A DNA stretch of 64,000 nucleotides from Arthrobacter sp. CAU 1506 (lineage in GTDB: Bacteria > Actinomycetota > Actinomycetes > Actinomycetales > Micrococcaceae): NCBI RefSeq assembly GCF_005047635.1, contig NZ_SUKC01000004.1:124001-188000 (forward strand). The letters run 5' to 3'. The position numbers and the translations under genes are program-made. Positions 18,343 to 27,580 of the stretch are shown in pieces (the stretch's first letter is position 1; every line of letters begins with the position of its first letter). Below the pieces are notes generated by a model. That model saw only the letters and a program-made list of their open reading frames with translations. It was not told the origin of the DNA and ran no database searches.

Positions 18343-19374
18343 ATGCGTGCTTGGTGGATCGATCGCCCGGGCCCCGTGTCCAGTGTCGGCAACGGAGCGT
18401 CGCTGGTTTTTGGCAGCCGCCCAGATCCCGTTCCCGGTGCCGGCGAGTTACTCATCAAGGTCCGGGTGTGCGGCGTCTGCCGGACCGACCTCCATCTTGC
18501 CGAAGGCGATCTGCCCGCGAAGAGAGAGCATGTGGTGCCAGGCCATGAGGTGGTTGGCGAGGTGGTCGGCACAGGGCCCGGCTGTGCCCGGTTTGAGATC
18601 GGCGAACGGGTAGGGATCGCTTGGCTCCGCGGGACGTGTGGCAGTTGTCGCTTCTGCTTGCGGGGGGACGAAAACCTCTGCCTTGAGCCACGGTTTACCG
18701 GCTGGGATGACGACGGCGGATATGCGGAACTAGCCACGGTGCCGGAAGCATTCGCCTATTCCATACCGGACGTCTTCTCCGACGATCAAGCAGCCCCACT
18801 GCTATGCGCAGGCATCATCGGTTACCGGTCGCTCCGCAGATCCCGAGTGAAGCCCGGCGGGAGGCTGGGCATCTACGGCTTCGGGGCCTCCGCCCACCTC
18901 GCCGCCCAGGTGGCGCTGTTTGAAGGCGCCGAGGTTTACGTCATGACCCGGTCCGAGGAAGCCCGCAGCTTGGCCAGAGACCTCGGTGCCACGTTCGTCG
19001 GAGACGCCGCGGCGGAACCTCCTGAGCTGCTGGATGCAGCAATTCTTTTCGCTCCAGCCGGGGACCTGGTCCCCAGTGCCCTGCGTGCCTTGGACCGCGG
19101 CGGAACGCTGGCGGTGGCCGGCATCTACCTGACCGACATTCCGCAGCTGAACTACGGCGCCGAGCTGTTTCAAGAACGCCAACTGCTGAGCGTGACCGCC
19201 AATACCCGCCAGGATGGCCGAGAATTCCTCGCTCTCGCGGCCCAAATTCCGCTTCGGCCAACCACGACGGCTTACCCCTTTGCACAAGCGGACACGGCCC
19301 TGTCAGATCTGGCAGCGGACCGGGTCAACGGGGCGGCCGTCCTCCACATCGCGGCCGATGACGATGCGTCCTGA
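18343..19374 (+). CDS. Zinc-dependent alcohol dehydrogenase (AdhA type)
   Basis: A 343-residue medium-chain dehydrogenase. It shows the catalytic zinc loop [25 protein letters not shown], four structural-zinc cysteines in [15 protein letters not shown], and the nucleotide motif [11 protein letters not shown], in which the last Gly of GxGxxG is Ala. A GGGGGAGG ribosome site precedes the ATG. The 3' end overlaps the HAD-GH65 gene by 17 nt, implying a two-gene operon. Substrate unknown; primary or aromatic alcohols are typical of the subgroup. Confidence 0.88.
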   Translation: MRAWWIDRPGPVSSVGNGASLVFGSRPDPVPGAGELLIKVRVCGVCRTDLHLAEGDLPAKREHVVPGHEVVGEVVGTGPGCARFEIGERVGIAWLRGTCGSCRFCLRGDENLCLEPRFTGWDDDGGYAELATVPEAFAYSIPDVFSDDQAAPLLCAGIIGYRSLRRSRVKPGGRLGIYGFGASAHLAAQVALFEGAEVYVMTRSEEARSLARDLGATFVGDAAAEPPELLDAAILFAPAGDLVPSALRALDRGGTLAVAGIYLTDIPQLNYGAELFQERQLLSVTANTRQDGREFLALAAQIPLRPTTTAYPFAQADTALSDLAADRVNGAAVLHIAADDDAS

Positions 19375-22300
19375 GTTGCCCTCGGCCTCACGCACACCGC
19401 AGGGCGAAGGAACCCCGTCGGATGCCGCCCGCTACATCGGCTCCCCCACCGTGGCGGGTGCCGTCTCACCTTTCGACGCCGTGATTTTCGACCTTGACGG
19501 TGTCGTCACAGATACTGCGTCGGTGCACCGTGCAGCGTGGAAGAGGCTGTTCGACAGCGTCCTCTCGGACGCCCGGGTTCCTGCTTCGGCACATGCCGCC
19601 CCGTATCACGAGGGCGACTACTTCACTTTTCTCGACGGCCGGCCCCGGGAACAAGGAATACTCGAATTCATGCGGTCCCGCAGCATCGATCTGCCGCCGG
19701 GCGAGCCGTCCGATCCGCCAGGCGCTTGGACCGCGGTTGGGCTGGGAAAAAGCAAGAACGCATTGTTCCTTGAGGAACTGGGACGGCATGGCGTGCAGAC
19801 CTTTCCGGGGACGGTGGACCTCATCACCCGGTTGCGGGCGAGCCAGGTGCCGATCGCCCTGGTGAGTTCGAGCCGCAACACCTCAGCGGTGTTGGCTGCT
19901 GCCGCTCTGGAGAACATGTTCACCGTCGTCGTCGATGGAACTGTAGCCTCACAACTCCATCTGCCCGGCAAGCCCGCCCCTGCGGCCTTTCTTGAGGCGG
20001 CCCGAAGGCTGAAGGTTCGGCCCGCCCGGATCGCAGTGGTGGAAGACGCAACGGCAGGCGTGGCAGCCGCCCGCCGGGGTGGTTTCGGACTCGTCGTGGG
20101 GATCGACCGGACCTCCCAGCGCACGAATTTGGAGGACGCCGGGGCTGACATAGTCCTCCACGATGTAAGCGAGCTCGACATCGGCCTGGTCATCACCCAC
20201 CCGTGGCGCCTCGTCTACAACGGTTATGATCCGTGGCACGAAGGTCACCGCGAAGCCCTGACCACGCTGGGCAATGGCCGGATGGCCACCCGAGGTGCTT
20301 CCCCGGAGGCGAGGGACGACGGCGTGCACTACCCCGGCACGTACCTTGCGGGTCTCTACAACAGGGTTCCCCAGGTAGTGAACGGTGAAACCACAGAGTC
20401 AGAGCACATGGTCAATCTGCCCAATTGGCTTCCTCTCGATCTCCGCTTCGGCGCAGCCGGGTGGTGGTCCGACGGAGGACCTAAGACTCTTCGTGAACGC
20501 CGGGAGCTGGACATGGAGGGTGCAGTTCTTTCCCGCCTCGTCCAGTTAGACGACGGGCAGGGTCTGCAGCTTGAGGTGTCGCAGCGCAGGATCGTTTCCA
20601 TGGCCCAGCCCCGGCTGGCAGTGTTGGAAACCACCCTCACCCCCCGAGGCTGGAGCGGCTCCGTTCAGCTGAGGACCGGCATCGACCGGGACATCATCAA
20701 CGCCAACGTAGTGGAAGATCCGGCGTGGGGAAGCCGCCACCTGACCGTCCATAGCGCCGCTGTTCAGGACGGGGTGGAGATCGTCGACGTCGAGACGAAC
20801 CAAAGCCAGATCCGCGTAGCCGTGGCGGTCAGGACGTCCTTCGCCGGGCCCACCGCCGGCACTGCGCGCAGCCGGCCCTCCCCCACGCCGGCAGAGGCCG
20901 CGGCCGGCAGCTCCTGCTGGCTCCAAGTGCACGTGGCTGACGTGGTCGACGGGGTACCGCTGGTGGTCTGCAAGACCGCGGCGATCGTCAGCTCCCGGGA
21001 CAGGGGCGTGTCCTCCGCCAAGGCCGGTGCCCGCGCGGCACTGGACCGGACTCCTGACAGTTTTGGCGCGCTGTTCGTCAGCCATGAAGCCACGTGGCGG
21101 CGGCTGCTCGACTTGTTCACGTTCGATCTGCACGCCGACCGGGAGACGCAACTGGTGCTGAATCTGCATGTGTTCCACCTGCTGCAGACGATTACGCCAA
21201 ACACGGAGGGCCTTGACGCTGGGGTGCCGGCGCGCGGGCTGCACGGCGAAGGCTACCGGGGACACATCTTCTGGGATGACCTTTTCGTATTGCCGCTGGT
21301 CACCTCCCGCACGCCTTCGGTCACCCGGTCCCTGCTCGATTACCGCTGGCACCGTCTCGATGCCGCCCGGGACGCGGCACGCGATGCCGGGCTGCCCGGA
21401 GCGATGTTCCCGTGGCGGAGCGGCAGTGACGGGACCGAGGAGACACCCAGATGGCTGTACAACCGCTTCTCCGGCCAATGGATGGCAGACCACTCCCGCC
21501 TCCAGCGCCACGGCGGTCTGGCCGTTGCTTACAACGTCTGGCAGTACTTCGAGGCAACGGCGGACCGCGACTGGATGATGGCCCGCGGCACGGAAATCAT
21601 TGTTGAAGTTGCCCGGCTTTTCGCTGCCATGGCGGAGCGCGGCCCGGATGGGCGGTTCCATCTCCGCGGTGTGATGGGTCCGGATGAGTATCACGACGGC
21701 TACCCGGAGCGCCCCGGCCAGGGGCTCGACGACAACGCCTACACGAACGTGATGGCGGCTTGGGTGTGTTCCCGCCCCGCCAAAATCCTGGCCGCCCTGC
21801 GAGGCCAAGACCGGCGGGACCTGCGTAAGAGCCTCGGGATATCCAGCGCCGAGCTTGGACACTGGGATTCGCTGGGGCGGTTCCTGCACGTCCCCTTCCA
21901 CGATGGAATTATCAGCCAGTTCGAAGGATTCGACCGGTTGCAGGACCTCGATTGGGAGCGCTACCGGCGGACCTACGGCAATATCGAACGGCTGGACTTG
22001 ATCCTGGCCGCAGAAGGCGACAGCACGAATCGGTACAAACTGTCCAAGCAGGCCGACGTCCTGATGCTTTTTTACGTCCTCGGCGAGGACCAATTGCTGC
22101 AGCGCCTGCGCAGGATGGGCTACAGCGCAACCGCCTCGCAGCTGGCCCGGACCGTCGATTACTACTTGGCGCGGACGGTGCACGGCTCCACCCTGAGCCG
22201 GGTGACCAACGCTTCGGTGCTGGCCGCATCCGATCCGGAGCAAGCCTGGGCCACCTTCCGGGACGCCCTGGACGCCGATCTCGACGACACGCAGGGCGGC

Positions 22301-22627
22301 ACCACACGCACCGGCATCCACTTGGGGGCAATGGCCGGAACCATCGACGTCGTACAGCGCAGTTTCGCCGGGCTCAGGATGAGTTCCGACACTCTCGTCT
22401 TTCATCCGCGTCTGCCAGCCGAGCTGAAAAAGGTCTCCTTCTGCATCAGGTACCGGGGACACTTGCTCGACGTCAGCTTGGAAGAATCCATCCTGCAGGT
22501 CGAGTCGGCCGAAGGCACGGCGGCTCCCATCCGCATCAAAGTGGGAAAAAATACCTCCCTGATGGCGCCCGGAGGCACCATCGCCATGCGCGTGCCTAAA
22601 CCCGCTCCGCGGCATGCTGGGGCTTGA
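19358..22627 (+). CDS. HAD phosphatase fused to GH65 glycoside phosphorylase
   Basis: About 1089 residues. The N-terminal 260 residues are a HAD/beta-phosphoglucomutase-type domain with [13 protein letters not shown] (nucleophile near D45), [12 protein letters not shown] and [16 protein letters not shown]. The rest is GH65, the family of maltose, trehalose and kojibiose phosphorylases, with the catalytic acid in MGPDEYHDG (about E777) and [13 protein letters not shown] in the phosphate-site region. It may combine disaccharide phosphorolysis with sugar-phosphate conversion. The arrangement resembles mycobacterial OtsB1. The start ATG 19358 overlaps the dehydrogenase; the 3' end overlaps the convergent ATPase by 32 nt. 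Confidence 0.88.
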   Translation: MTMRPELPSASRTPQGEGTPSDAARYIGSPTVAGAVSPFDAVIFDLDGVVTDTASVHRAAWKRLFDSVLSDARVPASAHAAPYHEGDYFTFLDGRPREQGILEFMRSRSIDLPPGEPSDPPGAWTAVGLGKSKNALFLEELGRHGVQTFPGTVDLITRLRASQVPIALVSSSRNTSAVLAAAALENMFTVVVDGTVASQLHLPGKPAPAAFLEAARRLKVRPARIAVVEDATAGVAAARRGGFGLVVGIDRTSQRTNLEDAGADIVLHDVSELDIGLVITHPWRLVYNGYDPWHEGHREALTTLGNGRMATRGASPEARDDGVHYPGTYLAGLYNRVPQVVNGETTESEHMVNLPNWLPLDLRFGAAGWWSDGGPKTLRERRELDMEGAVLSRLVQLDDGQGLQLEVSQRRIVSMAQPRLAVLETTLTPRGWSGSVQLRTGIDRDIINANVVEDPAWGSRHLTVHSAAVQDGVEIVDVETNQSQIRVAVAVRTSFAGPTAGTARSRPSPTPAEAAAGSSCWLQVHVADVVDGVPLVVCKTAAIVSSRDRGVSSAKAGARAALDRTPDSFGALFVSHEATWRRLLDLFTFDLHADRETQLVLNLHVFHLLQTITPNTEGLDAGVPARGLHGEGYRGHIFWDDLFVLPLVTSRTPSVTRSLLDYRWHRLDAARDAARDAGLPGAMFPWRSGSDGTEETPRWLYNRFSGQWMADHSRLQRHGGLAVAYNVWQYFEATADRDWMMARGTEIIVEVARLFAAMAERGPDGRFHLRGVMGPDEYHDGYPERPGQGLDDNAYTNVMAAWVCSRPAKILAALRGQDRRDLRKSLGISSAELGHWDSLGRFLHVPFHDGIISQFEGFDRLQDLDWERYRRTYGNIERLDLILAAEGDSTNRYKLSKQADVLMLFYVLGEDQLLQRLRRMGYSATASQLARTVDYYLARTVHGSTLSRVTNASVLAASDPEQAWATFRDALDADLDDTQGGTTRTGIHLGAMAGTIDVVQRSFAGLRMSSDTLVFHPRLPAELKKVSFCIRYRGHLLDVSLEESILQVESAEGTAAPIRIKVGKNTSLMAPGGTIAMRVPKPAPRHAGA

Positions 22628-25190
22628 ACTTCTTGTACAGATAGTCGGAGGCGAGCAAGGCCGGCATGGAAAGTACCGCGGTCAGCAACCCGATGGTGGT
22701 TGGTGGAGCCTGCCCCAGCATGGCCGCTATCGGAGGGATCGCAAGGAACGCCACCAAGGCAGCAAGCTCCACGACCACGGCCCACAGCAGCATCCGGTTG
22801 GTCCCCCACCCCAAGCGCCATGGTGGAACTGATTCGCTTCGGCAGGCAAAGGCGTTGGCCAACTGCGCCAGCACGACGGTGGTAAACGCAGCCCCGGACG
22901 CGGCAGCCAGCACCTCCCAATCCGGTAAGGCCGATCCTGGCCGCCAGCCGGCCAGCCAGATGGTCAGGGTGAATGCCGTCATTTCGCAGACCGCTTCAAC
23001 CGGCCCGAGCACCGCGAACACCCGAACCAGAAGTGCCGAGTCCATCAGATGGCGGCGCTCCGGCGGCCGCTGCAAGACGCCCTTGCCGGCTCGTTCGCTG
23101 CCGAGTGCCAATGCCGGCAACAGATCCGTCCCGATGTCCAAGAACAGGATTTGCAGCACACCAAGCGCCAGCGGGAAACTGCCGCCGGAAAGAGCCCAGA
23201 CCACAAACGGGGTGAGTTCCGCAACATTGTCCGTGAGGTGATAGGTGAGGAATCTGCGGATGTTAGCGTAGGTAGCCCTGCCTTGCTCGACCGCGGCGAT
23301 GATCGTGGCAAAATCGTCGTCCAGCAGGACCAGATCTGCCGCTTCTCTCGCAACATCTGTGCCGCTGGCGCCCATCGCGACGCCAATGTCCGCTTCCTGC
23401 AGCGCCGGGCCGTCGTTGACCCCGTCGCCGGTCATGGCCAGCACATGGCCGCGCAACTGCAGGGCCCGGGCCACCCGCAGCTTTTGCTCCGGCGAAACCC
23501 TGCTGACGACCACCCCGTCCCGGTCCAGCAGCGCCCCAAGCATATGGTCGTCGTCGGGAAGATCCTTTCCCTCAACGACCCTTTTCTCGGGTCCCAGCAG
23601 CCCGATCTCTGCGGCGATGGCAGCCGCCGTCGAGGGGTGGTCGCCGGTGACCATGGCGACTTTCACGCCAGCCGTCCGTGCCGCCCTGAGCGCTGCCGGC
23701 ACCGACTCCCGCGGTGGGTCGTGCAAGCCCACAAGCCCCAGCAGCGTCAGCTGGTTCTCATACGTCAGGGCTTCGTCGGAAGAGAACTGCTCCTCCCCCG
23801 CGTGAAGGTCCGCGAGCGCTCGCTCGGCCACCGCGAGGACCCGAAGTCCGCGGGCCGCCATGTCTTCCAAGGCCCGCTGACAGGCCGCAGCATCCGTGGA
23901 TGCCACGCAGAGCGGCAAAACGCTCTCGGGTGCGCCTTTGACCAGGAGCTCAGCGCCGGCGGCAACGGATTCCCGTTTGCGCACGGGGTCAAAACTCCAG
24001 CGGAAGTCCACCGGAACCTCCTCGATGGCCGCACCGCGTGCCAACCGGTGGGCCAGAGCGTCCAAAGCTGCCTCCATCGGGTCCCCGTCCGCGGTCCAGC
24101 GCTCCTGACGCCGGACGATGCGCCCCCGTGAAGCTGCTCGCGCCGCACGTGCCAGGCGGCGTGCTTGTTGCACTGCGAGCGCGCTTCCGGTGATCTCCGC
24201 CGTCGGGGAATACCCCTCGCCGTTGAGCCTGACGATCCCCGCTTGTGTCCACGTTTCGACGGCGCTCATGCGGTTCTGCGTCAGCGTTCCCGTTTTGTCG
24301 GTGCAGATGAACGTGGTGGACCCCAACGTTTCGACTGCCTGCAGATGTCGAACCAGGGCATTGCGACGCGCCATCCGCTGGGCACCCATCGCCAGCGAAA
24401 GCGTCACGGTCGGCAGCAGGCCCTCCGGTATCAAGGCGACCGCAACACCGATGGCAAACAGAAACGCGTCCCGCCACGAAAGACCGGTCAGCAGCGAAAC
24501 GGCAAAAAACACGCCTCCGAAACTCAGCGCCACGACCGAGATCAGCCGGACAACCCGTCGCAGTTCCTTGTTGAGCGGACTTTGCGGCGGCTGCGCGGTT
24601 GCCGTCAACGACGCAATGGAAGCCAATCTTGTCCGCGAGCCGGTGGCAGTGATCAGCGCCTCGGCGTTCCCATTCACCAGGAACGTACCGCCATAACCAC
24701 CATCACCACGGTTCTTCGCCACCGGTTCGCTCTCGCCGGACAGCATTGACTCGTCAACGGTGCAGGATTCGGCCACGGCGAACTCGACATCACCCGGAAT
24801 CCTGTCCCCCGCGGTCAGCAGCACAACGTCGCCGCGCACAATCTCAGCGGCCGCCACCTGCACCGCTTGGCCGTCCCGTTTGACCAGGACCTGTGCGGGC
24901 AGCATGGCCCGTAGCTTGGACGCAGCCTGCGCGGCCCTCGCTTCCTGCACGTAGGAGAACGTTCCATTGATGACAACGACGACGACGACCGCGGTACCCA
25001 GCTGGGCCATTCCGGCGAGAAAAGCCAGCGCAGCGGCGACCCACAGCATCAGGGCAAAGAAATGAGTGAACTGTGCCGAGACCTGGCGCCACTTCGGGAC
25101 CGTGTTCATCAGCGGCAGGAGGTTAGGCCCATCCGACGATAGCTGCCGGGCAGCATCAGCTGTGCTGAGGCCAGCTGCCACCGTCGTCAT
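22596..25190 (-). CDS. Cation-translocating P-type ATPase (P2-like, CtpF type)
   Basis: A membrane pump of about 864 residues. It has the actuator loop LSGESEP, PEGLLPTVTLSLAMG in the membrane region, the phosphorylation site CTDKTGTLTQNRM, and TGDGVNDGPALQEADIGVAMG in the hinge. There are about ten predicted membrane segments, including a C-terminal set, as in calcium- or alkali-cation P2 ATPases. The start ATG at 25190 lies 4 nt after the stop of the upstream ATPase gene, so the pair is translationally coupled. An alternative start at 25361 would lie inside that gene. The ion is not predictable. Confidence 0.9.
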   Translation of the reverse strand: MTTVAAGLSTADAARQLSSDGPNLLPLMNTVPKWRQVSAQFTHFFALMLWVAAALAFLAGMAQLGTAVVVVVVINGTFSYVQEARAAQAASKLRAMLPAQVLVKRDGQAVQVAAAEIVRGDVVLLTAGDRIPGDVEFAVAESCTVDESMLSGESEPVAKNRGDGGYGGTFLVNGNAEALITATGSRTRLASIASLTATAQPPQSPLNKELRRVVRLISVVALSFGGVFFAVSLLTGLSWRDAFLFAIGVAVALIPEGLLPTVTLSLAMGAQRMARRNALVRHLQAVETLGSTTFICTDKTGTLTQNRMSAVETWTQAGIVRLNGEGYSPTAEITGSALAVQQARRLARAARAASRGRIVRRQERWTADGDPMEAALDALAHRLARGAAIEEVPVDFRWSFDPVRKRESVAAGAELLVKGAPESVLPLCVASTDAAACQRALEDMAARGLRVLAVAERALADLHAGEEQFSSDEALTYENQLTLLGLVGLHDPPRESVPAALRAARTAGVKVAMVTGDHPSTAAAIAAEIGLLGPEKRVVEGKDLPDDDHMLGALLDRDGVVVSRVSPEQKLRVARALQLRGHVLAMTGDGVNDGPALQEADIGVAMGASGTDVAREAADLVLLDDDFATIIAAVEQGRATYANIRRFLTYHLTDNVAELTPFVVWALSGGSFPLALGVLQILFLDIGTDLLPALALGSERAGKGVLQRPPERRHLMDSALLVRVFAVLGPVEAVCEMTAFTLTIWLAGWRPGSALPDWEVLAAASGAAFTTVVLAQLANAFACRSESVPPWRLGWGTNRMLLWAVVVELAALVAFLAIPPIAAMLGQAPPTTIGLLTAVLSMPALLASDYLYKKFKPQHAAERV

Positions 25191-25194
25191 CACG

Positions 25195-27075
25195 TCACCG
25201 TGCCGACCGTGGAAAGACACGCTCGGGGCGTGCCGGGGCACTGGCTGCGGCGCGGCGCGTCGGCGATAGGGCGCGAAGGGAATTGAGGATGGTGGCGAGG
25301 TCGACCAGTTCCTGCGAAAGAGCCCCGGCCACGGCGGGAATATGACCGAAAGCGGCGGCAATCATCAACGCGACGCTGAATGCCACCCCTACCCAGATGC
25401 TTTGGAGCGCCACCCGCACCGTACGCTTGCCGATGGCGACGGCCTCGGCCACCTTGGACAGGTCATCGAGCATGACGACGACGTCCGCAGACTCGCTGGC
25501 CGCCGTCGACCCCTTGGCGCCCATCGCCACTCCGATGTCGGCCACCGCCAACACGGGTGCGTCGTTGACCCCATCACCGACCATCATCACCGGCCGGTAC
25601 GGCAGGGCTTTGACCAGTTCCACTTTGTCCGTTGGCGTGCATTCGGCCTCAACCTGCTCGATTCCCAGTTCCATGCCGATATGTTCGGCGGTCTCCCGGG
25701 CGTCACCGGTGAGCATCAGGGTTTCCCCGACGCCCAGTTCCCGCAACTGGTGCAGCGTCGTTCCCGCCTCCGGCCGGGCGGCGTCGCTCATGATCAACGA
25801 ACCGGCGTAAACGCCGTCGACCGCTATATAAACAGCCATTTGTCCGCCGGAAAGTTCCGTCTTGTCCACGGAAGCGGCGTGTTGCGATACGAAAGCGAAC
25901 TTTCCCACGCTCACCTCCCGGCTGGGGAAGACAGCGTGGACACCCTGCGTCGCATATTCATCTGCCTGGTCTGCCGGCATCAGGACCAGACCCCGATCGG
26001 TAGCAGCCGCGATGACAGACCCGGCTAGGACATGCGAGGAGTACTGTTCGGCCGATGCGGCGAGCTGCAACAGTTCCTCGCTCCGAATCCGGGGAGGGTT
26101 TCCGGCGGGACGGATTTCCAGGAGTACCGGCTTGCCGCCGGTGAGCGTGCCCGTCTTATCGAAAGCAGCCGACTTCACCCGGCTCAGCTTCTCCAGTGTC
26201 CCGCCATTCTTGATGATGATGCCCGATCGGGAGGCGCGGCTCATTCCGGCGACAAGGGCCACCGGGGCGGCGATCAGCAGCGGGCAGGGTGTGGCCACCA
26301 CAAGAACTTCGGCGAACCGCACGGGATCGCCGCTGATCCACCACGCTCCAGCAGCAAGGGACAGCGCAAAAATGGTGAATGGCACGGCGAAACGGTCCGC
26401 CAACCGGACCACCGGAGCCCGGCTCGCGGACGCTTCTCGAACGAGCGTCACTATTCGGCTGTACTGCGAGTCGGCCGCTGGCGCCGTGGCTTGGACGCGA
26501 ACTGCCGCCTCGCCATTGACCGACCCGCTCATCACCGCGTCGCCCGCGGACTTTTCGGCCGGCAAGCTCTCGCCGGTCAGTGCCGACTCGTCGAAAGAGG
26601 CAAAATCCGAGATCAGCAGGCCGTCCACGGGCACAACCTCAGCCGGCCGGACCAGAACCACGTCCCCCACACGGATCTCATCCACGCCCACGTCTTCCGG
26701 CGTACCGTCCGTTTCACGATGCGCGGTCTGTGGTGCCAACTCCAGGAGGGCGGTCAACTCACGCTGCGCCCGGCCCTGCGCATAATCTTCCAGTGCCCTG
26801 CCGCCCGACAGCATCAGCACGATGATCATCGAGGCCAGGTACTCGCCAACGGCTACCGTGCTGACGACGGCCAACAAGGCCAACAGATCCATCCCCCGGC
26901 GCCCACGGGCAGCCGCCCGCACCATTCCCACAGCCAGCCAGGCCGCCACGAGCAGAGCGAAAACGGTGGCCAACCACTGAGCCGCCGCCGCAGCCCCGCC
27001 CAGCAGCAGCCCAAGCACAGCGAGCAAACACAGCAGCGTGGCCAAAACCAGCGGGTACCGGCGAGCGAACCCCAT
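25195..27075 (-). CDS. Heavy-metal-type P-type ATPase with a TPC membrane motif
   Basis: A P1B-like ATPase of about 626 residues, beginning MGFARRYPLVLATLL, with GGAGG five bases before the ATG at 27075. It lacks an N-terminal metal-binding domain. The actuator loop is LTGESLPAEKS, the phosphorylation site AFDKTGTLTGGKP, and the hinge VGDGVNDAPVLAVADIGVAMG. The ion-site motif in the membrane is TPCPLL instead of the usual CPC/CPH. The region where the N-domain His-Pro pair is expected reads SSHVLAG, with Val in place of Pro. The metal is therefore uncertain. The second ATPase follows directly. Confidence 0.88.
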   Translation of the reverse strand: MGFARRYPLVLATLLCLLAVLGLLLGGAAAAAQWLATVFALLVAAWLAVGMVRAAARGRRGMDLLALLAVVSTVAVGEYLASMIIVLMLSGGRALEDYAQGRAQRELTALLELAPQTAHRETDGTPEDVGVDEIRVGDVVLVRPAEVVPVDGLLISDFASFDESALTGESLPAEKSAGDAVMSGSVNGEAAVRVQATAPAADSQYSRIVTLVREASASRAPVVRLADRFAVPFTIFALSLAAGAWWISGDPVRFAEVLVVATPCPLLIAAPVALVAGMSRASRSGIIIKNGGTLEKLSRVKSAAFDKTGTLTGGKPVLLEIRPAGNPPRIRSEELLQLAASAEQYSSHVLAGSVIAAATDRGLVLMPADQADEYATQGVHAVFPSREVSVGKFAFVSQHAASVDKTELSGGQMAVYIAVDGVYAGSLIMSDAARPEAGTTLHQLRELGVGETLMLTGDARETAEHIGMELGIEQVEAECTPTDKVELVKALPYRPVMMVGDGVNDAPVLAVADIGVAMGAKGSTAASESADVVVMLDDLSKVAEAVAIGKRTVRVALQSIWVGVAFSVALMIAAAFGHIPAVAGALSQELVDLATILNSLRALSPTRRAAASAPARPERVFPRSAR

Positions 27076-27580
27076 TGCTGCCTCCACTATGACCAAGGCA
27101 TTTTGCAGCCGGCCCTGCGCCTATCACCGGCAGCAGCAGCCTTCCTGCATCGGTTCGGCGGCCCCAAAGCGAACGGACGCAGCTCTTTGGCATTCTCCGC
27201 TCCGCCCGGCCCCAGGACAGCCGGCACATCTCCCTCCAGTATCCACGTCCGGCCCGAGGATGGTAGGCCCCTCGACACTCCTTTCAGGCGGGCAGCGCCG
27301 CCTACCACCGGTCCTGCAGTCGTTCGCCAGATTCTCTGGTGCCGCTGCGGCACGGCGAGTAGATTATGAGCGCATACCGGCCTGATTGGGGAGGCTCGCG
27401 TGACTGACCGACGGAATGATCGGGTCGTCGACGGTGTTGATGGTCCGGCCGCCTGGGAAACGCTCTGCCCGGCTCCCAGACTCGCCCTTGCGGCGAGGGG
27501 GCCAACGACGGCGGTAAAGCGGACTGGCGTAGCCCATCCCGGATCTGAACGTGAGCGACCGACGCTTGACTGGAGGCAGC
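27076..27580. promoter_or_regulatory. Divergent promoter region between ATPases and ppsA
   Basis: A gap of 505 bases without a convincing gene. It must hold promoters for both the ATPase pair and ppsA. TGGTAGGC at 27261-27268 and GCCTACCA at 27300-27307 form an 8-bp inverted repeat with a long spacer. GTGCCG-CTG-CGGCAC at 27339-27353 is a tight hairpin or operator. An AT-rich TAGATTAT lies near 27360 and could be a -10 element. No match to the mycobacterial dormancy box was found by eye. Confidence 0.4.

Noticed and set aside
20546-22615. 689-residue open frame antisense to the HAD-GH65 gene
   Set aside because: It lacks any family signature and mirrors codon-biased GC-rich coding DNA; the plus strand has clear GH65 motifs.
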